This document shows positions 19,929 through 28,528 of a DNA stretch of 64,000 bases, piece after piece; position 1 is the first letter of the stretch, and the number at the start of each line of letters is the position of its first letter. The notes under the pieces were generated by a model. The model ran no database searches. It saw nothing but the letters and a program-made list of their open reading frames with translations, and was not told the DNA's origin. Both the position numbers and the translations under genes were made by a program. The stretch is from Streptomyces sp. PTY087I2 (GTDB lineage: Bacteria; Actinomycetota; Actinomycetes; Streptomycetales; Streptomycetaceae). Where the stretch lies: contig NZ_LZRD01000003.1 in the NCBI RefSeq assembly GCF_001687325.1, positions 186,001 to 250,000 on the forward strand, in the 5' to 3' direction.

Positions 19929-20609
19929 TCAGTCGCCGGCCGCCGTTCGTCGTCCGTCGGGCAGCCGTACGATCAGGTCCGCCCGGTCGCGACCCCGCTC
20001 CACCAGCCGGGCGTTCGCCTCGTCGGACCGGGCCACCCACTCCTCCGCGTCGGGCCGGGGCCGGCCGTGGTGCACATGACGGTCGACAAGTCGACGTACC
20101 CGCACCTCCGGGTCGAGGTCCAGGAACCACACCTCGTCCAGCAGCCCGCGCACCGAGGCCCAGGGGCCGTCGTCGAGCAGCAGGTAGTTGCCTTCGGTGA
20201 CGACGAGGGGGACGTCCGGCGGGACGGGCAGGGACCCCGCGACCGGCTCCTCCAGGTACCGGTCGAAGGCCGGGGCGTAGACCGCGTGCACCGGGTCCGG
20301 CGTCCGCAGCCGCCGCAGCAGCGCCGCGTACCCGGCCGCGTCGAAGGTGTCGGGCGCGCCCTTCCGGTCGGCGCGGCCGAGGCGGTCCAGCTCGGCGGCG
20401 GCCAGGTGGAAGCCGTCCATCGGGACGAGGGCGGCGCGTCCGTCCAGGGCCGCGACCAGCCGGTCCGCCAGAGTGGACTTCCCGGCTCCGGGCGGGCCCG
20501 CGATCCCGAGGATGCGCCGCTGTCCGGTGTCCGCGAGCGCGCGGGCCCGGTCGTTCAGCGCGGCCCGGCCGCCGGTGCTCGTAGCGTCCACGAAGTCCAT
20601 GCGGCGCAT
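19929..20609 (-). CDS. Nucleoside/nucleotide kinase family protein (PanK/uridine-kinase-like)
   Basis: About 226-residue P-loop kinase. Walker A GIAGPPGAGKSTLADRL; substrate-region MDGFHLAAAELDRLG; strand-plus-acid VVTEGNYLLLDDGPW; and the LID-like RVRRLVDRHVHHGRP typical of the PRK/uridine kinase/FrcK-like group acting on sugars or nucleosides. ATGs at 20609 and 20600 (MDFVDATST) are both possible and neither has a clear Shine-Dalgarno. Divergent from the VOC gene with a palindromic TTACGTATAA-like element between. Substrate uncertain: fructose, pantothenate or nucleoside are all possible in this superfamily. Confidence 0.85.
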   Translation of the reverse strand: MRRMDFVDATSTGGRAALNDRARALADTGQRRILGIAGPPGAGKSTLADRLVAALDGRAALVPMDGFHLAAAELDRLGRADRKGAPDTFDAAGYAALLRRLRTPDPVHAVYAPAFDRYLEEPVAGSLPVPPDVPLVVTEGNYLLLDDGPWASVRGLLDEVWFLDLDPEVRVRRLVDRHVHHGRPRPDAEEWVARSDEANARLVERGRDRADLIVRLPDGRRTAAGD

Positions 20610-20639
20610 TGTGCCCGGCGGCCGGGGACCGAAGCGATA

Positions 20640-20656
20640 GTGTTACGTATAACGTC
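20640..20656. promoter_or_regulatory. AT-rich near-palindrome between divergent genes
   Basis: GTGTTACGTATAACGTC contains GTTA/TAAC arms around CGTA. It is strikingly AT-rich for this genome, lies between the divergent kinase and VOC genes, and contains a TATAAC -10-like element. Candidate promoter with an overlapping operator. Confidence 0.3.
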
Positions 20657-20700
20657 ATCGCCGCAGAACCCACCGCCGCAGAACCTCCGGAAGGCCCGCC

Positions 20701-21093
20701 ATGTCCCACATCGCCCTGGTCACCCTGGTCGTCCGCGACTACGACGAAGCGCTCGCGTTCTACCGCGACGCGCTCGGCTTCGAGCTGGTGGAGGACACCG
20801 ACCGGGGCGACGGCTCCCGCTGGGTGGTGATGCGCCCGCACGGAGCGGCGGACGGCACGGGGCTGCTGCTGGCCCGCGCGAAGGACGAGGCGCAGGCCGG
20901 GGCCGTCGGGGCGCAGACGGGCGGCCGGGTCGGCTTCTTCCTGCACACCGAGGACTTCGCGGCCGACCACGAGCGGATGCGCGCGGCCGGGGTGCGCTTC
21001 CTGGAGGAGCCGCGCCACGAGACGTACGGCTCGGTCGCGGTCTTCGAGGACCTGTACGGCAACCGGTGGGATCTGCTCCAGCCGGCCGGCTGA
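20701..21093 (+). CDS. VOC (glyoxalase/bleomycin-resistance/dioxygenase) family protein
   Basis: 130-residue single-module VOC protein. Two beta-alpha-beta-beta-beta repeats are visible: MSHIALVTLVVRDYDEALAFY at the N-terminus and GGRVGFFLHTEDFAADHERM in the second half, ending VFEDLYGNRWDLLQP with the metal-site Glu. Metal-dependent enzyme or ligand-binding protein; the substrate is not predictable. ATG 20701 has CGGAAGG upstream. Followed by ltrA on the same strand after 61 bases. Confidence 0.88.
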   Translation: MSHIALVTLVVRDYDEALAFYRDALGFELVEDTDRGDGSRWVVMRPHGAADGTGLLLARAKDEAQAGAVGAQTGGRVGFFLHTEDFAADHERMRAAGVRFLEEPRHETYGSVAVFEDLYGNRWDLLQPAG

Positions 21094-21154
21094 GCCGTCG
21101 CCATTCGGCCCACAGCCGAGGCGCGGCCGGACACCCTCCGACGACCATGGGTCC

Positions 21155-22411
21155 ATGGAGTCGAAGGAGTCCACGGGGAGCGCCGCGCCGGCCGAGCGGC
21201 ACGCCGGGTGGAACGAGCTGTTCTTCGACCTCGTCGTCGTCGCCGGGGCGGGCCAGCTGGCCCGTCTGCTGCACGACGGCCCCCATCTGGCGGATCTCGC
21301 CCTGTACGCGGTGGTCTACCTGGCCTTCTGGACCACCTGGGCCGGGTTCGCCGTCTACGGGGACATCGCGGCCTCCGAGACCCGGGTCCGTACCTTGCTG
21401 ATCGCGATGTTCGGCATGGCCGTGATGGCCGCCTCCGTGCACGCGGTGCAGTCCAGCCACGCGATCGCCTTCGTGGTCGCGTATGTCGCGCTGCGCTGGC
21501 AGGCGGGCCAGGTCTGGCGGCGGGGCAGCATCGTGGTGGACTGGCCGCTGGCCCAGTTCGGGGCGGGGGCCGTGCCCTGGCTCGTCTCGCTCTTCGTGGA
21601 CACGCCGCTGCGGTACTGGCTCTGGGCGCTCGGCATCGCGCTGGACATCGTCACCCTGCTGGTCTCCACTCGCGAGCGCACCCTGCGGCGGGCGGGCGAA
21701 CGGGCCGCGCGCCGCCGTGAGGGCCGCCCGCCGCCGGGCCCCGCGCACGGGCCGTTCGCCGGACCGCCCCGGCTCAGCGAGTCGCGGATCGACGCGGCGC
21801 ACATGGGCGAACGGCTCGGGCTGTACGTGATCATCGTGCTGGGTGAGGGCGTCATCCAGATCATCGACGCGGCGTCCGAGCGCGACGGCTGGGACGGGCC
21901 GCTCGCGGCCACCGGCCTCGGGGCGTTCGGGCTGCTGGCCGCGATCTGCACGCTGAGTCTGCTGTACGGCACCAACGGCATCCCCCACCTGCGCAGGGGC
22001 GCGCTCGCGCCGAGGCTGGCGATGCTGCTGCACGCGGTGATGACCGGTTTCCTGGTCGCACTGGCGACGGCGCTGGGCTCGGCGGTCGCGCATGTCGACG
22101 ACGTCCTGCCGAGGGGACAGCACTGGCTGCTGTGCGGGGCGATGGCGGGGTATTTCGCGGCCGGCGTGGCGGCGGCGCTACCGCTGGCGGACCGGTCCGA
22201 CCGGATCTGGCTCCTGGGCTGGGCGCTGCCGTGCGTAGCGGTGTCGATCGCGCTGGCCCCGCTCGGGGTGGGCCTTCCGGCCTGGGCGACGATCTGGATC
22301 CTGGTGGCACTGGTCTGCTGGCAGATCGCTTACGACCCGGGGGCGGCGGGGACGGCTTCGTCGGGGCGGCGGTGGCGGAGGTTCCGGCGGTCGGTGCCGC
22401 GGGCGGCCTGA
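21155..22411 (+). CDS. Low temperature requirement protein A (LtrA) family membrane protein
   Basis: 418-residue polytopic membrane protein with about ten hydrophobic segments. Family marks: the N-terminal NELFFDLVVVAGAGQLARLL, WTTWAGFAVYGD, and HMGERLGLYVIIVLGEGVIQII near the middle, with conserved Glu residues inside membrane segments. A cytoplasmic basic loop RERTLRRAGERAARRREGR separates the halves. LtrA was named for low-temperature growth of Listeria; the molecular role of actinobacterial homologues is unknown. ATG 21155; the Shine-Dalgarno is weak. The C-terminus ends in an Arg-rich tail just before the GC-rich repeat region. Confidence 0.9.
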   Translation: MESKESTGSAAPAERHAGWNELFFDLVVVAGAGQLARLLHDGPHLADLALYAVVYLAFWTTWAGFAVYGDIAASETRVRTLLIAMFGMAVMAASVHAVQSSHAIAFVVAYVALRWQAGQVWRRGSIVVDWPLAQFGAGAVPWLVSLFVDTPLRYWLWALGIALDIVTLLVSTRERTLRRAGERAARRREGRPPPGPAHGPFAGPPRLSESRIDAAHMGERLGLYVIIVLGEGVIQIIDAASERDGWDGPLAATGLGAFGLLAAICTLSLLYGTNGIPHLRRGALAPRLAMLLHAVMTGFLVALATALGSAVAHVDDVLPRGQHWLLCGAMAGYFAAGVAAALPLADRSDRIWLLGWALPCVAVSIALAPLGVGLPAWATIWILVALVCWQIAYDPGAAGTASSGRRWRRFRRSVPRAA

Positions 22412-22496
22412 GCGGGCGCGGGTTGCGGTGGCACGGGGCCCGGGCCTCTGAGGCGCGAGGGGACCGGGGCCCTGGAGTCCTGCGGTCCTGGAGCAC

Positions 22497-22634
22497 CGGG
22501 GCGCGGGAGCGCCGGGGCGCGGGAGCGCCGGGGCGCGGGAGCCCCAGAGCGCCGGGGCGCCAGGGCGCGGGGCCCCAGAGCGCCGGGGTGCCAGGGCGCG
22601 GGACCCTGCGGCCCCACGGCCCCACGGCCCCAGG
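22497..22634. repeat. GC-rich composite tandem repeat
   Basis: Between ltrA and lysR. About three copies of a 16-bp unit (CCGGGGCGCGGGAGCG) run from 22497 to about 22545. They are followed by two near-identical copies of a roughly 32-bp unit starting CCCAGAGCGCCGGGG (22542 and 22574), and then three GGCCCCAC-like 9-mers to 22634. It can fold into strong hairpins and lies between two convergent genes, so it may serve as a terminator. No open frame here looks coding. Confidence 0.65.
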
Positions 22635-22635
22635 G

Positions 22636-23562
22636 TCACAACCCGGCCGTCAGCCCCGCCTCCCGCACGGCCACCGCCTCCATCGCGTCCAGCACCGGCC
22701 GGATCAGCGGATGGCCTTCGGCTCCCTGGCGTACCGCCGCGAAGACCCGGCGGGTGGGGGCGCTGCCCTCGACCGGGCGGACGACGACCCCCGTCAGCTC
22801 CATCCCGCGCAGCGCGGAGCGGGGCACCAGCGCCACCCCGGCATCCGCTCCAGCCAGCGCGACCACCGCGTGGAAGTCGTCCGACGAGTGGTCGAGGCGC
22901 GGGGCGAAACCGGCGTACTCGCAGGCCAGGACCACCACATCGTGGCAGGGGTTGCCGGGGTACGGACCGATCCACGGGTCCTTCGCCAGGTCGGCGACCG
23001 CCACCTGGGCCTGGTCGGCGAGGCGGTGGCCCACCGGGAGCACCGCGTCGAACGGCTCCGAGTACAGCGGGACGCGGGTCAGGCGGCGGTCGTCCTCGGC
23101 GGGCGCGCCCCGGTACTCGACGGCCACCGCCACATCCACCTGCCGGTCCAGCACCATCGGGACGCTCGCGTCGCCCTCCGCGTCCTGGACCTTGACCCGG
23201 ATGCCGGGCGCGGTGCGGGCCAGCTCGGTGAGGGCGGGGGCGAGCACGAGGCCGATGCCGGTGGCGAACGCGGCGACCGTGACCGTACCGGCGACGCCCG
23301 CGCTGTAGTCGGCCAGCTCCGCCTCGGCCCGCTCCAGCTGGGCGAGGACCAGGTTGGTGTGGCCGAGCAGGATCTCCCCGGCGGCGGTGAGCCGGGCCCC
23401 GCGCGCGCCGCGTTCGACGAGGCGGTGGCCGGTCTCCTGCTCCAGGGCGGCCAGCTGCTGGGAGACCGCAGACGGGGTCAGGTACAACGCGGCGGCGGCC
23501 GCGGTCACCGTGCGGTGGTCGGCCACCGCACGGAGGATTCGCAGCCGCCGCGCATCGATCAT
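22636..23562 (-). CDS. LysR-family transcriptional regulator
   Basis: 308-residue LTTR. The N-terminal winged HTH is LRILRAVADHRTVTAAAAAL followed by LTPSAVSQQLAALEQETGHRLVER; the rest is the periplasmic-binding-protein-like effector domain (GTVTVAAFATGIGLVLAPAL onward). ATG 23562. It lies 49 bases downstream of kbl on the same strand, so it may be cotranscribed with tdh-kbl and regulate that operon or another target; LTTRs usually lie divergent from targets, so the tandem position is unusual. The inverted repeats upstream of tdh are possible binding sites (inference). Confidence 0.92.
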   Translation of the reverse strand: MIDARRLRILRAVADHRTVTAAAAALYLTPSAVSQQLAALEQETGHRLVERGARGARLTAAGEILLGHTNLVLAQLERAEAELADYSAGVAGTVTVAAFATGIGLVLAPALTELARTAPGIRVKVQDAEGDASVPMVLDRQVDVAVAVEYRGAPAEDDRRLTRVPLYSEPFDAVLPVGHRLADQAQVAVADLAKDPWIGPYPGNPCHDVVVLACEYAGFAPRLDHSSDDFHAVVALAGADAGVALVPRSALRGMELTGVVVRPVEGSAPTRRVFAAVRQGAEGHPLIRPVLDAMEAVAVREAGLTAGL

Positions 23563-23611
23563 GTGCCCATTGTCCCAGGTGGCGGCGGAACCACCGACCG
23601 GGTCGGGCGGG

Positions 23612-24814
23612 TCAGACCGCCTCCGCCTCCAGCGCGGCCCGGGCGTCGACGAACGCGTCCACGGCGCGGTTCACATCGGCGGTGGAGTGCGCGGCCGAGA
23701 GCTGGACGCGGATGCGGGCCGCGCCCTGCGGGACGACGGGGTACGAGAAGCCGATCACGTACACACCGCGCTCCAGGAGCAGTTCCGCCATCCGGCCCGC
23801 CTTGCCCGCGTCGCCGATCATGACAGGGGCGATGGCATGGTCGCCGGGCAGGATGTCGAAGCCCTCGGCGGTCATCCGGGTGCGGAACAGCTCGGTGTTG
23901 GCGGCGAGCTGCTCGCGCAGGTCACCGGCGGACTCCAGCAGGTCGATGACCTTGAGGGAGGCGGCGGCGATGACCGGGGCGAGGGTGTTGGAGAAGAGGT
24001 ACGGGCGCGAGCGCTGGCGCAGCAGGGCGACGATCTCCGCGCGGGCCGCGACGTAACCTCCGGAGGCCCCGCCGAGCGCCTTGCCGAGGGTGCCGGTGAT
24101 GATGTCGACCCGGTCCATGACGCCGTGCAGCTCGGGCGTGCCGCGGCCGCCGGGGCCGACGAAGCCGACGGCGTGCGAGTCGTCGACCATGACCATGGCG
24201 TCGTAGCGGTCGGCCAGGTCGCAGATCTCCTGGAGCGGGGCGACGTAACCGTCCATGGAGAAGACGCCGTCGGTGACGATGAGCCGGCGGCGGGCCCCGG
24301 AGGCCTCCTTGAGCTGCGTCTCCAGCTCGGCCATGTCGCGGTTGGCGTAACGGTGGCGCTTGGCCTTGGAGAGCCGGATGCCGTCGATGATGGAGGCGTG
24401 GTTGAGGGCGTCGGAGATGACCGCGTCCTCGGGGCCGAGCAGCGTCTCGAAGACTCCGCCGTTGGCGTCGAAGCAGGAGGAGTAGAGGATCGTGTCCTCC
24501 TGACCGAGGAAGGCCGAGAGCCGCTGCTCCAGCTCCTTGTGGACCTCCTGGGTGCCGCAGATGAAGCGGACCGAGGCCATCCCGTAGCCCCAGCGGTCCA
24601 GCGCCTCGTGGGCGGCGGCGATGACCTCGGGGTGGTCGGCGAGACCGAGGTAGTTGTTGGCGCAGAAGTTGAGGACCTCGCCCGGGCGGCCGCCGGAGGT
24701 GACCTCGACGGTCGCGGACTGCGGGGTGCCGATCACCCGCTCGGGCTTGTGCAGCCCGGCGGCGCGGATCTCGTCGAGGGTGGTGCGCAGATCGTCGCGT
24801 ACGGAGTCGAACAT
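23612..24814 (-). CDS. kbl: 2-amino-3-ketobutyrate CoA ligase (glycine C-acetyltransferase)
   Basis: 400-residue PLP enzyme of the alpha-oxoamine synthase family. It converts 2-amino-3-ketobutyrate plus CoA to glycine and acetyl-CoA, the second step of threonine degradation. Visible: [31 protein letters not shown], the [18 protein letters not shown] loop, and the PLP lysine in [15 protein letters not shown]. Length and motifs match Kbl closely. ATG 24814 has AAGGA upstream. Lies 53 bases after tdh, giving a standard tdh-kbl operon. Cytosolic homodimer by family. Confidence 0.96.
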   Translation of the reverse strand: MFDSVRDDLRTTLDEIRAAGLHKPERVIGTPQSATVEVTSGGRPGEVLNFCANNYLGLADHPEVIAAAHEALDRWGYGMASVRFICGTQEVHKELEQRLSAFLGQEDTILYSSCFDANGGVFETLLGPEDAVISDALNHASIIDGIRLSKAKRHRYANRDMAELETQLKEASGARRRLIVTDGVFSMDGYVAPLQEICDLADRYDAMVMVDDSHAVGFVGPGGRGTPELHGVMDRVDIITGTLGKALGGASGGYVAARAEIVALLRQRSRPYLFSNTLAPVIAAASLKVIDLLESAGDLREQLAANTELFRTRMTAEGFDILPGDHAIAPVMIGDAGKAGRMAELLLERGVYVIGFSYPVVPQGAARIRVQLSAAHSTADVNRAVDAFVDARAALEAEAV

Positions 24815-24867
24815 GCGGATTCCTTAAGGAGTGCGAGGAGAAGTTCGAGGATCAGACGGTCGGGCGG

Positions 24868-25896
24868 TCAGACGGTCCAGTCGAGGATGACCTTGCCGCC
24901 GAGGCCGCTCGCCGCGTCGTCGAAGGCGGCCTCGAAGTCGCGGAAGCCGTACCGGCCGGTGATCACAGGGCTGAGGTCGAGGCCGCCCTCCAGCAGGACG
25001 GACATGGCGTACCAGGTCTCGAACATCTCGCGGCCGTAGATGCCCTTGATGGTGATCATCGAGGTGACGATGCGGGCCCAGTCGACGGCGAACTCCTCGG
25101 CGGGCAGGCCGAGCATGGCGATCCGGCCGCCGTGCGTCATGTTCGCGACCATGTCGCGCATCGCCTCGGGGCGGCCGGACATCTCCAGGCCGATGTCGAA
25201 GCCCTCGCGCAGGCCGAGTTCGCGCTGTCCGTCCGCGATGGTGCGGTCCGCGACGTTCAGGGCGAGGCTGACGCCGACCTTGCGGGCGAGGGCGAGGCGG
25301 GCCTCGCTGACGTCGGTGATGACGACGTTGCGGGCGCCTGCGTGCTTGGCGACGGCGGCGGCCATGATGCCGATCGGACCCGCGCCGGTGATCAGGACGT
25401 CCTCGCCGACCAGCGGGAAGGAGAGCGCGGTGTGCACGGCGTTGCCGAACGGGTCGAAGATCGCCGCGATGTCGAGGTCGACGGGGACCCGGTGCACCCA
25501 CACGTTGGAGGCGGGCAGGACCACGTACTCGGCGAAGGCTCCGTCGCGGCCGACACCGAGGCCGACGGTGGAGCGGCAGAGGTGGCGGCGGCCGGCGAGA
25601 CAGTTGCGGCACTTGCCGCAGACGAGGTGGCCCTCGCCGCTGACCAGGTCGCCGGTGGCGATGTCGGCGACGTCGGAGCCGATCGCGGCGACCTCGCCGA
25701 CGAACTCGTGGCCGAGGATCAGCGGGGTGGTGACCGCCTGCTGGGCCCAGCCGTCATAGGCGCGGATGTGCAGGTCGGTGCCGCAGATACCGGTGCGCAG
25801 GACCTTGATCAGGACGTCGGTGGGGCCGTACTCCGGCTCCGGCACGTCCATCAGCCACAGTCCGGGCTCGGCCTTCTGCTTGACGAGTGCCTTCAC
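24868..25896 (-). CDS. tdh: L-threonine 3-dehydrogenase
   Basis: 342-residue zinc-dependent medium-chain dehydrogenase oxidising L-threonine to 2-amino-3-ketobutyrate with NAD. Catalytic zinc ligands in [11 protein letters not shown] and LGHEFVGEV; the structural zinc loop is [15 protein letters not shown]; the Rossmann motif is [12 protein letters not shown]. Starting at GTG 25896 (GGGAG upstream) gives the exact length typical of Tdh and the N-terminus [12 protein letters not shown]; the open frame extends further upstream without family similarity. First gene of the tdh-kbl-lysR unit. The leader contains two strong inverted repeats. Confidence 0.96.
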   Translation of the reverse strand: MKALVKQKAEPGLWLMDVPEPEYGPTDVLIKVLRTGICGTDLHIRAYDGWAQQAVTTPLILGHEFVGEVAAIGSDVADIATGDLVSGEGHLVCGKCRNCLAGRRHLCRSTVGLGVGRDGAFAEYVVLPASNVWVHRVPVDLDIAAIFDPFGNAVHTALSFPLVGEDVLITGAGPIGIMAAAVAKHAGARNVVITDVSEARLALARKVGVSLALNVADRTIADGQRELGLREGFDIGLEMSGRPEAMRDMVANMTHGGRIAMLGLPAEEFAVDWARIVTSMITIKGIYGREMFETWYAMSVLLEGGLDLSPVITGRYGFRDFEAAFDDAASGLGGKVILDWTV

Positions 25897-25931
25897 GGCT
25901 GTGGCTCCCTGACGTCGGTACGCGAGTGAAT

Positions 25932-26007
25932 ACCCCGGGCCGCGGGGCATGTCGGAGGAACCCTGCGGCCCGGGGTGGTCTTGGGTGTCACCCCCCATGG
26001 TGGGGGT
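25932..26007 (-). promoter_or_regulatory. Inverted repeats in the tdh leader
   Basis: Perfect 12-bp inverted repeat ACCCCGGGCCGC (25932-25943) and GCGGCCCGGGGT (25965-25976) with a 21-base loop, 36 bases upstream of the tdh start. A second element, ACCCCC-CATGGT-GGGGGT (25990-26007), has 6-bp arms. If transcribed, the first forms a very stable leader hairpin (attenuator or terminator candidate); alternatively the pair are regulator binding sites. Neither matches the glycine riboswitch consensus. Confidence 0.5.
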
Positions 26008-26151
26008 TCGGCGGGGCGGGACGGAGCATCTCGAAAAGCTCCACGCGCCGTCCCCGGCCGTCACCGAAAAGGCTGCCGTACGGCGGGGTCCCCGGTCCAT
26101 CGAGGATTTCTTAAGCGCCGCCCCAGGAGATCTTCACACCTGGCCGGGGGT

Positions 26152-28527
26152 TCACCGACCGCTGCCGCCGGACGCCTCCCGGACCTCCCCGTACGGCCCC
26201 AGGAAGCGGGGGTTCCCCTTCTCGATCCGGTAGAGGAAGATCCCGTCCGGGATGCGCACCTGGCGGGTCGAGGCGGTGAAGGCGAGGGTCCGCACGATCC
26301 CCCGGTGCTCGGTGCGCACGATCCGCCCGCCGATACCGCTGCGCACCTCGCCCGCGGCACTGGTGGTCCCGGCGGCGCGGGCGATGAGGCCGACCGCGTC
26401 GTACGCCTCGGCGGCCCAGGTCGCCGGGGGTGCGCCGAAGCGCTTGCGGTGGGCGGCGGTGAAGGCCCGGGCCGCGGGGAGGGCGGCGGGGTCGGCGTAG
26501 GCCTCGGCGAAGACCCAGCCGTCGCCCGCCTCGCCCGCCCCGTCGAGGAAGGCGGGCCCGAGGGCGGGTCCGGCGGCGACCCGGGTGCCGGTGAAACCCT
26601 CGCCTGCCAGCGCGGTGGCGAGGCGGGCGGCCCGGGACGCGTCGCCGCCCCCGAGCACCACGGCGTCCGCCCCGCTGCTCACGGCCTTACGGGCGACCGC
26701 GCCGAAGCCCGCGTCGCCCCGGACGAGAGGGTGTTCGAGGAGTGTGGCACCGGTGGGGGTGGACTCGCGGAACGCGCGCCCGACCTCCCCCGCGAGCCCG
26801 GCATCGGCGGCGTCCTCGACGAGGAGGATGCGGCCGGCCGGGGTGGTACGGGCCAGGTGGCTGATCAGGCCGGGGGTGAGCATGCCGTCCAGGGGGCGGG
26901 TGACGCAGAGGTGGAGCCCGGTCCCGGACTCGACGGTGCTGGAGCCCGCCGCGACGACGACGTTGGCCAGCCGCGCCGCGCCGTACCGCTGGACGAGTTC
27001 CTCGCGCAGGACGGGACCGGTCGGCCCGAGGACCGCAATGACCGCGGGGTCCGCCGCCAGCCGCTCGGCCACCCGGAGGGCCGCCGCCGGGTCGCCCCGG
27101 TCGTCCTCGGTACGCAGGGCGAGCCGGAACGCCTTGTCCTTAAGGGAGTTGTGGTCGGCGACGGCGAGCTGGGCACCGCGCTGGTGGGCGAGCCCGGTGA
27201 CCCGTCCGCTTCCGCCGAGGTCGGCGTGGAGCCCGATCGTGTACGTGGGCGGCTCCCCGGCCCCACCCGACGGCCCGCCCGCCCGGCTACCGCGCCCACG
27301 CAGGGCGTTCCAGCCCGCGGCACCTCCACCGACGAGGAGGACGGCCCCGACGGCCCCGGCGGTCAGGACCCGGCGGCGGGTGGGGCCGCCTTCCCGGCCT
27401 TCCCGGCCTTCCCGGCCTTCCCGGCTGACGGCTTCGTCGCCGGCGGTTTCGTCGCCGGCCGGGGTGAGCGTGGTGGGCAGGGGTTCGGGGTCAGGCAGCG
27501 CGAGGGCGGCGGCGGACCGCTCGGCGATCAGCGCGGGGAGCCCGGCGGGGGCGTGCCAGGGGGTGAGGGCGGGGGCGGGGGCGTTACGAGGGGGCTCGCC
27601 CGGGTCTGAGGCCAGGTCCGGGTCCGAGGCGGCGCGGAGGGCTTCGCGCGGGTCCGGTGGCCTCGGCCGGAGCGCGTCCGGGGACTCGCGCGGGTCTCCC
27701 GACGCACCCCGGATCGGGGCCGCCTCCCCGCCCCCCGCCAGCGCGTCGCGGACCCGGCTCGCGGTCGGCCGGATGGCCGGGTCCTTCGCGAGGCAGGTGG
27801 CGATCAGGGGGGCCAGGCCGGCCGGGATACCCGTCAGGTCCGGGTCCTCGTGGACCGTACGGAACAGAGCGCCCGCCCCACCGCCCTCGCCGAACGGCCC
27901 CCGCCCGGTCGCCGCGTACACGAGGACGCAGCCGAGCGAGAACACGTCGCACGGCGGCCCCAGCGGCCCGGCCGACGCCTGCTCGGGGGCCAGGTAGCCG
28001 GGCGTCCCGATCACCGCACCGGTGGCGGTCAGCGCGGTGGCGCCCTCGTGCCGGGCGATCCCGAAGTCGATGAGGCGGGGCCCGTCGAGGGCGAGGAGCA
28101 CATTGCCGGGTTTCACGTCGCGGTGGATCAGCCCGGCCTCGTGGACCGCGGCAAGGGCCTCGGCGAGCCGGCTCCCGAGCGCCCGGACGGTGTCCGTGGG
28201 CAGCGGGCCTCCGGCCGCCACCACCTGGGCCAGCGAGGGCCCGGGGACGAACGCGGTCGCCAGCCACGGCTCGCGGGCCTCGGTGTCCGCGCCGAGCACC
28301 GGGACCACCCAGGGACCGGTGATCCGGGCGGCGGTCTCGGCCTCGCGACGGAAGCGGGCCCGGAAGCCGGGGTCGGCGGCGTGCTCGGCCCGGATCACCT
28401 TGACGGCGGCGAGCGCCCCACCCGCCGAGCGCGCCAGGTAGACCACGCCCATGCCGCCCGCGCCGAGCCGGACGAGGGTGCGGTAGGGGCCGACGGTGCG
28501 GGGGTCCTCGGAGGTGAGGGGCCGCAC
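26152..28527 (-). CDS. Receptor-like Ser/Thr kinase with extracytoplasmic ABC-type ligand-binding domain
   Basis: 791 residues. Kinase domain about 12-275 with glycine loop LGAGGMGVVYLA, Lys43 (VKV), catalytic HRDVKPGN (Asp137), DFG (Asp154), GTPGYLAPEQ and CDVFSLGCVL. A Pro/Ala juxtamembrane region with an REG tandem repeat (REGREGREGREGG) leads to a membrane segment near residues 382-410 behind a twin/triple Arg. The C-terminal half is a Leu/Ile/Val-binding-protein-like (type I periplasmic) domain: YTIGLHADLGGSG, ADHNSLKDKAFRLALRTEDDRGD, AVLGPTGPVL. It likely senses an external ligand and signals inward. GTG 28527 is one base after the upstream paralogue's stop, so cotranscribed. Confidence 0.92.
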   Translation of the reverse strand: MRPLTSEDPRTVGPYRTLVRLGAGGMGVVYLARSAGGALAAVKVIRAEHAADPGFRARFRREAETAARITGPWVVPVLGADTEAREPWLATAFVPGPSLAQVVAAGGPLPTDTVRALGSRLAEALAAVHEAGLIHRDVKPGNVLLALDGPRLIDFGIARHEGATALTATGAVIGTPGYLAPEQASAGPLGPPCDVFSLGCVLVYAATGRGPFGEGGGAGALFRTVHEDPDLTGIPAGLAPLIATCLAKDPAIRPTASRVRDALAGGGEAAPIRGASGDPRESPDALRPRPPDPREALRAASDPDLASDPGEPPRNAPAPALTPWHAPAGLPALIAERSAAALALPDPEPLPTTLTPAGDETAGDEAVSREGREGREGREGGPTRRRVLTAGAVGAVLLVGGGAAGWNALRGRGSRAGGPSGGAGEPPTYTIGLHADLGGSGRVTGLAHQRGAQLAVADHNSLKDKAFRLALRTEDDRGDPAAALRVAERLAADPAVIAVLGPTGPVLREELVQRYGAARLANVVVAAGSSTVESGTGLHLCVTRPLDGMLTPGLISHLARTTPAGRILLVEDAADAGLAGEVGRAFRESTPTGATLLEHPLVRGDAGFGAVARKAVSSGADAVVLGGGDASRAARLATALAGEGFTGTRVAAGPALGPAFLDGAGEAGDGWVFAEAYADPAALPAARAFTAAHRKRFGAPPATWAAEAYDAVGLIARAAGTTSAAGEVRSGIGGRIVRTEHRGIVRTLAFTASTRQVRIPDGIFLYRIEKGNPRFLGPYGEVREASGGSGR

Positions 28528-28528
28528 G

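Noticed and set aside
23612..23823. Plus-strand frames over kbl/lysR suggesting an extra regulator
   Set aside because: Shadows of kbl and lysR; no independent motifs or ribosome binding site.
25897..26151. Glycine or threonine riboswitch upstream of tdh
   Set aside because: The hairpins are simple inverted repeats without the conserved purine-rich cores of known aptamers.
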